A stretch of DNA of 64,000 bases from NCBI RefSeq assembly GCF_024707505.1, contig NZ_CP102604.1:2418001-2482000 (forward strand), read 5' to 3'. Under the pieces are notes generated by a model. It saw only the letters and a list, made by a program, of their open reading frames with translations, was not told the DNA's origin and did not search any database. Numbering within the stretch: position 1 is the first letter of the stretch; every line of letters starts with the position of its first letter. The position numbers and the translations under genes were made by a program. Shown here one piece after another: positions 63,296 to 64,000 of this stretch. The DNA is from Pantoea sp. SOD02 (lineage in GTDB: Bacteria > Pseudomonadota > Gammaproteobacteria > Enterobacterales > Enterobacteriaceae).

Positions 63296-63568
63296 TTATT
63301 CCGGTTCGTGATCCTGACAACAGGGGCAACGCTCAATCGCCGTCACTGACATATCGGCGATGCCCGCACAGTCCCATTCAACGCGTAATGGCCCCGTCAG
63401 ATCTCCGGCGTGCAAATACTTGCTCACCGGACTTTCCGTCATGCCGCTGATCTCTTCGGTGGCGACCAGCCGATCGCCAAGATAAATGCGCGCCGTGGCT
63501 TGGGTTGTCACCATCCGCTCATCGCGGAGTTGATACAGGCGCTTAACGGTAAGTTTGATGCTGCTCAT
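63296..63568 (-). CDS. Conserved hypothetical protein, 90 residues
   Basis: ATG 63568 opens [19 protein letters not shown]. The sequence looks like a beta-rich domain ([37 protein letters not shown]) and ends with [10 protein letters not shown], a CxxC-type pair that may bind metal. No membrane segment. I do not recognise it. It lies between vsr and yedI on the same strand, 14 bp before the yedI start. Confidence 0.6.
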   Translation of the reverse strand: MSSIKLTVKRLYQLRDERMVTTQATARIYLGDRLVATEEISGMTESPVSKYLHAGDLTGPLRVEWDCAGIADMSVTAIERCPCCQDHEPE

Positions 63569-63637
63569 GGCTCATTCCGCGTCCCAGAGAAAAGGGAGAT
63601 CTAAACTGTTATGGCGGCTAAAAGCAACAATCTCGCA

Positions 63638-64000
63638 CTATTCAACGCGATAGTGATGCAAGCCCTGATGGTCGATTTCGCTGCTGTCGGTTGCCGCCAG
63701 CAGCCACTCTTCTAAACGTTCAATCAGCGCGCTGTCCTCCAGCTGCAGTTTGCCGCGCAGCGCGCACTCCCAAACAATCAGTACTTTCCAGCCTCCTTCG
63801 CGCAGTTGCTCGACGTAACGCCGGTCGCGCTCAACGTTACTGTTAATTTTGCCACTCCAGAATTCAGTGCGCGTGGCGGGCATCTTGAATAAGTAGCAGT
63901 GATGACGATGCCAGAAGCAGCCGTGAACAAAAATAATCGCTTTCTCGGCGGGCAGGACAAAATCCGGGCGGCCCGGTAGCGCTTTATCCTGCACGCGATA
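63638..64000 (-). CDS. vsr: Very short patch repair endonuclease Vsr (N-terminus outside window)
   Basis: About 120 C-terminal residues; the first part lies beyond base 64000. LPGRPDFVLPAEKAIIFVHG, then CFWHRHHCYLFKMPATRTEF and KVLIVWECALRGK match E. coli Vsr, with the catalytic Asp of PGRPDF and the zinc-binding His/Cys. Vsr nicks 5' of T in T:G mismatches that arise from 5-methylcytosine deamination. A dcm-type methylase gene is expected just outside the window. Confidence 0.95.
   Translation of the reverse strand, partial: YRVQDKALPGRPDFVLPAEKAIIFVHGCFWHRHHCYLFKMPATRTEFWSGKINSNVERDRRYVEQLREGGWKVLIVWECALRGKLQLEDSALIERLEEWLLAATDSSEIDHQGLHHYRVE

Overview
The window reads as chromosomal DNA of a flagellated enterobacterium. 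Gene content and order follow the put-efe-phoH and fli-rcsA-dsrB-yodD-yedP-dgcQ-yodC-yedI-vsr blocks of Escherichia coli. Several features are typical of Erwiniaceae such as Pantoea: a glucosylglycerate gene pair, tandem acyltransferases and a dense family of short palindromic repeats. The genus is an inference; I could not run a database search.

Layout. Positions 1-2.9 kb hold the end of an AraC-type regulator, a type I GAPDH and phoA with a clear PhoB box. At 3.0 kb is tRNA-Ser(GGA), then phoH. From 4.6 to 13.9 kb are efeUOB (ferrous iron uptake, Fur box) and the divergent putP/putA pair, with PutA operators in the shared control region. From 14.3 to 17 kb are two paralogous membrane acyltransferases. 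From 17.3 to 22 kb are the cystine transporter genes tcyNLJ, dcyD, fliZ and fliA. From 22.2 to 31 kb are a degenerate HNH protein, a 1177-residue multidomain glycosyltransferase beside fliC, then fliC and fliDST with sigma-28 promoters, followed by yedD. From 31.7 to 34.6 kb a chemoreceptor is coupled to an orphan periplasmic binding protein.

The accessory stretch at 34.6-42.2 kb holds a tandem palindrome array, a candidate small RNA, an IraP-like anti-adaptor and a DinI/MsgA-like protein behind a LexA box. It also holds a three-gene operon of small membrane, coiled-coil and Ala/Pro-rich proteins, divergent from a phage-type repressor whose S24 catalytic residues are lost. Next come a BLUF-EAL photoreceptor that keeps the phosphodiesterase motifs, a YnfC-like lipoprotein, and an AT-rich islet with an acyltransferase and a dead integrase remnant.

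From 42.2 to 53.5 kb is the flagellar cluster fliE and fliFGHIJKLMNOPQR. From 54 to 64 kb are rcsA, a second chemoreceptor with a CheR/CheB tether, dsrB, a YqaE/Pmp3 peptide, a candidate small RNA in the dsrA position, yodD, a phosphatase/synthase pair for glucosylglycerate, dgcQ, yodC, an undescribed 43-44-residue acidic peptide gene, yedI and a partial vsr.

The genes suggest a motile-to-sessile switch. Flagellar assembly and chemoreceptors are balanced by c-di-GMP enzymes (DgcQ, BluF), FliZ, IraP/sigma-S and RcsA. Phosphate, iron, proline and osmotic-stress genes surround them. Twenty copies of a 24-bp palindromic repeat in two sequence types sit only between genes, and none lies within the fliE-fliR block.
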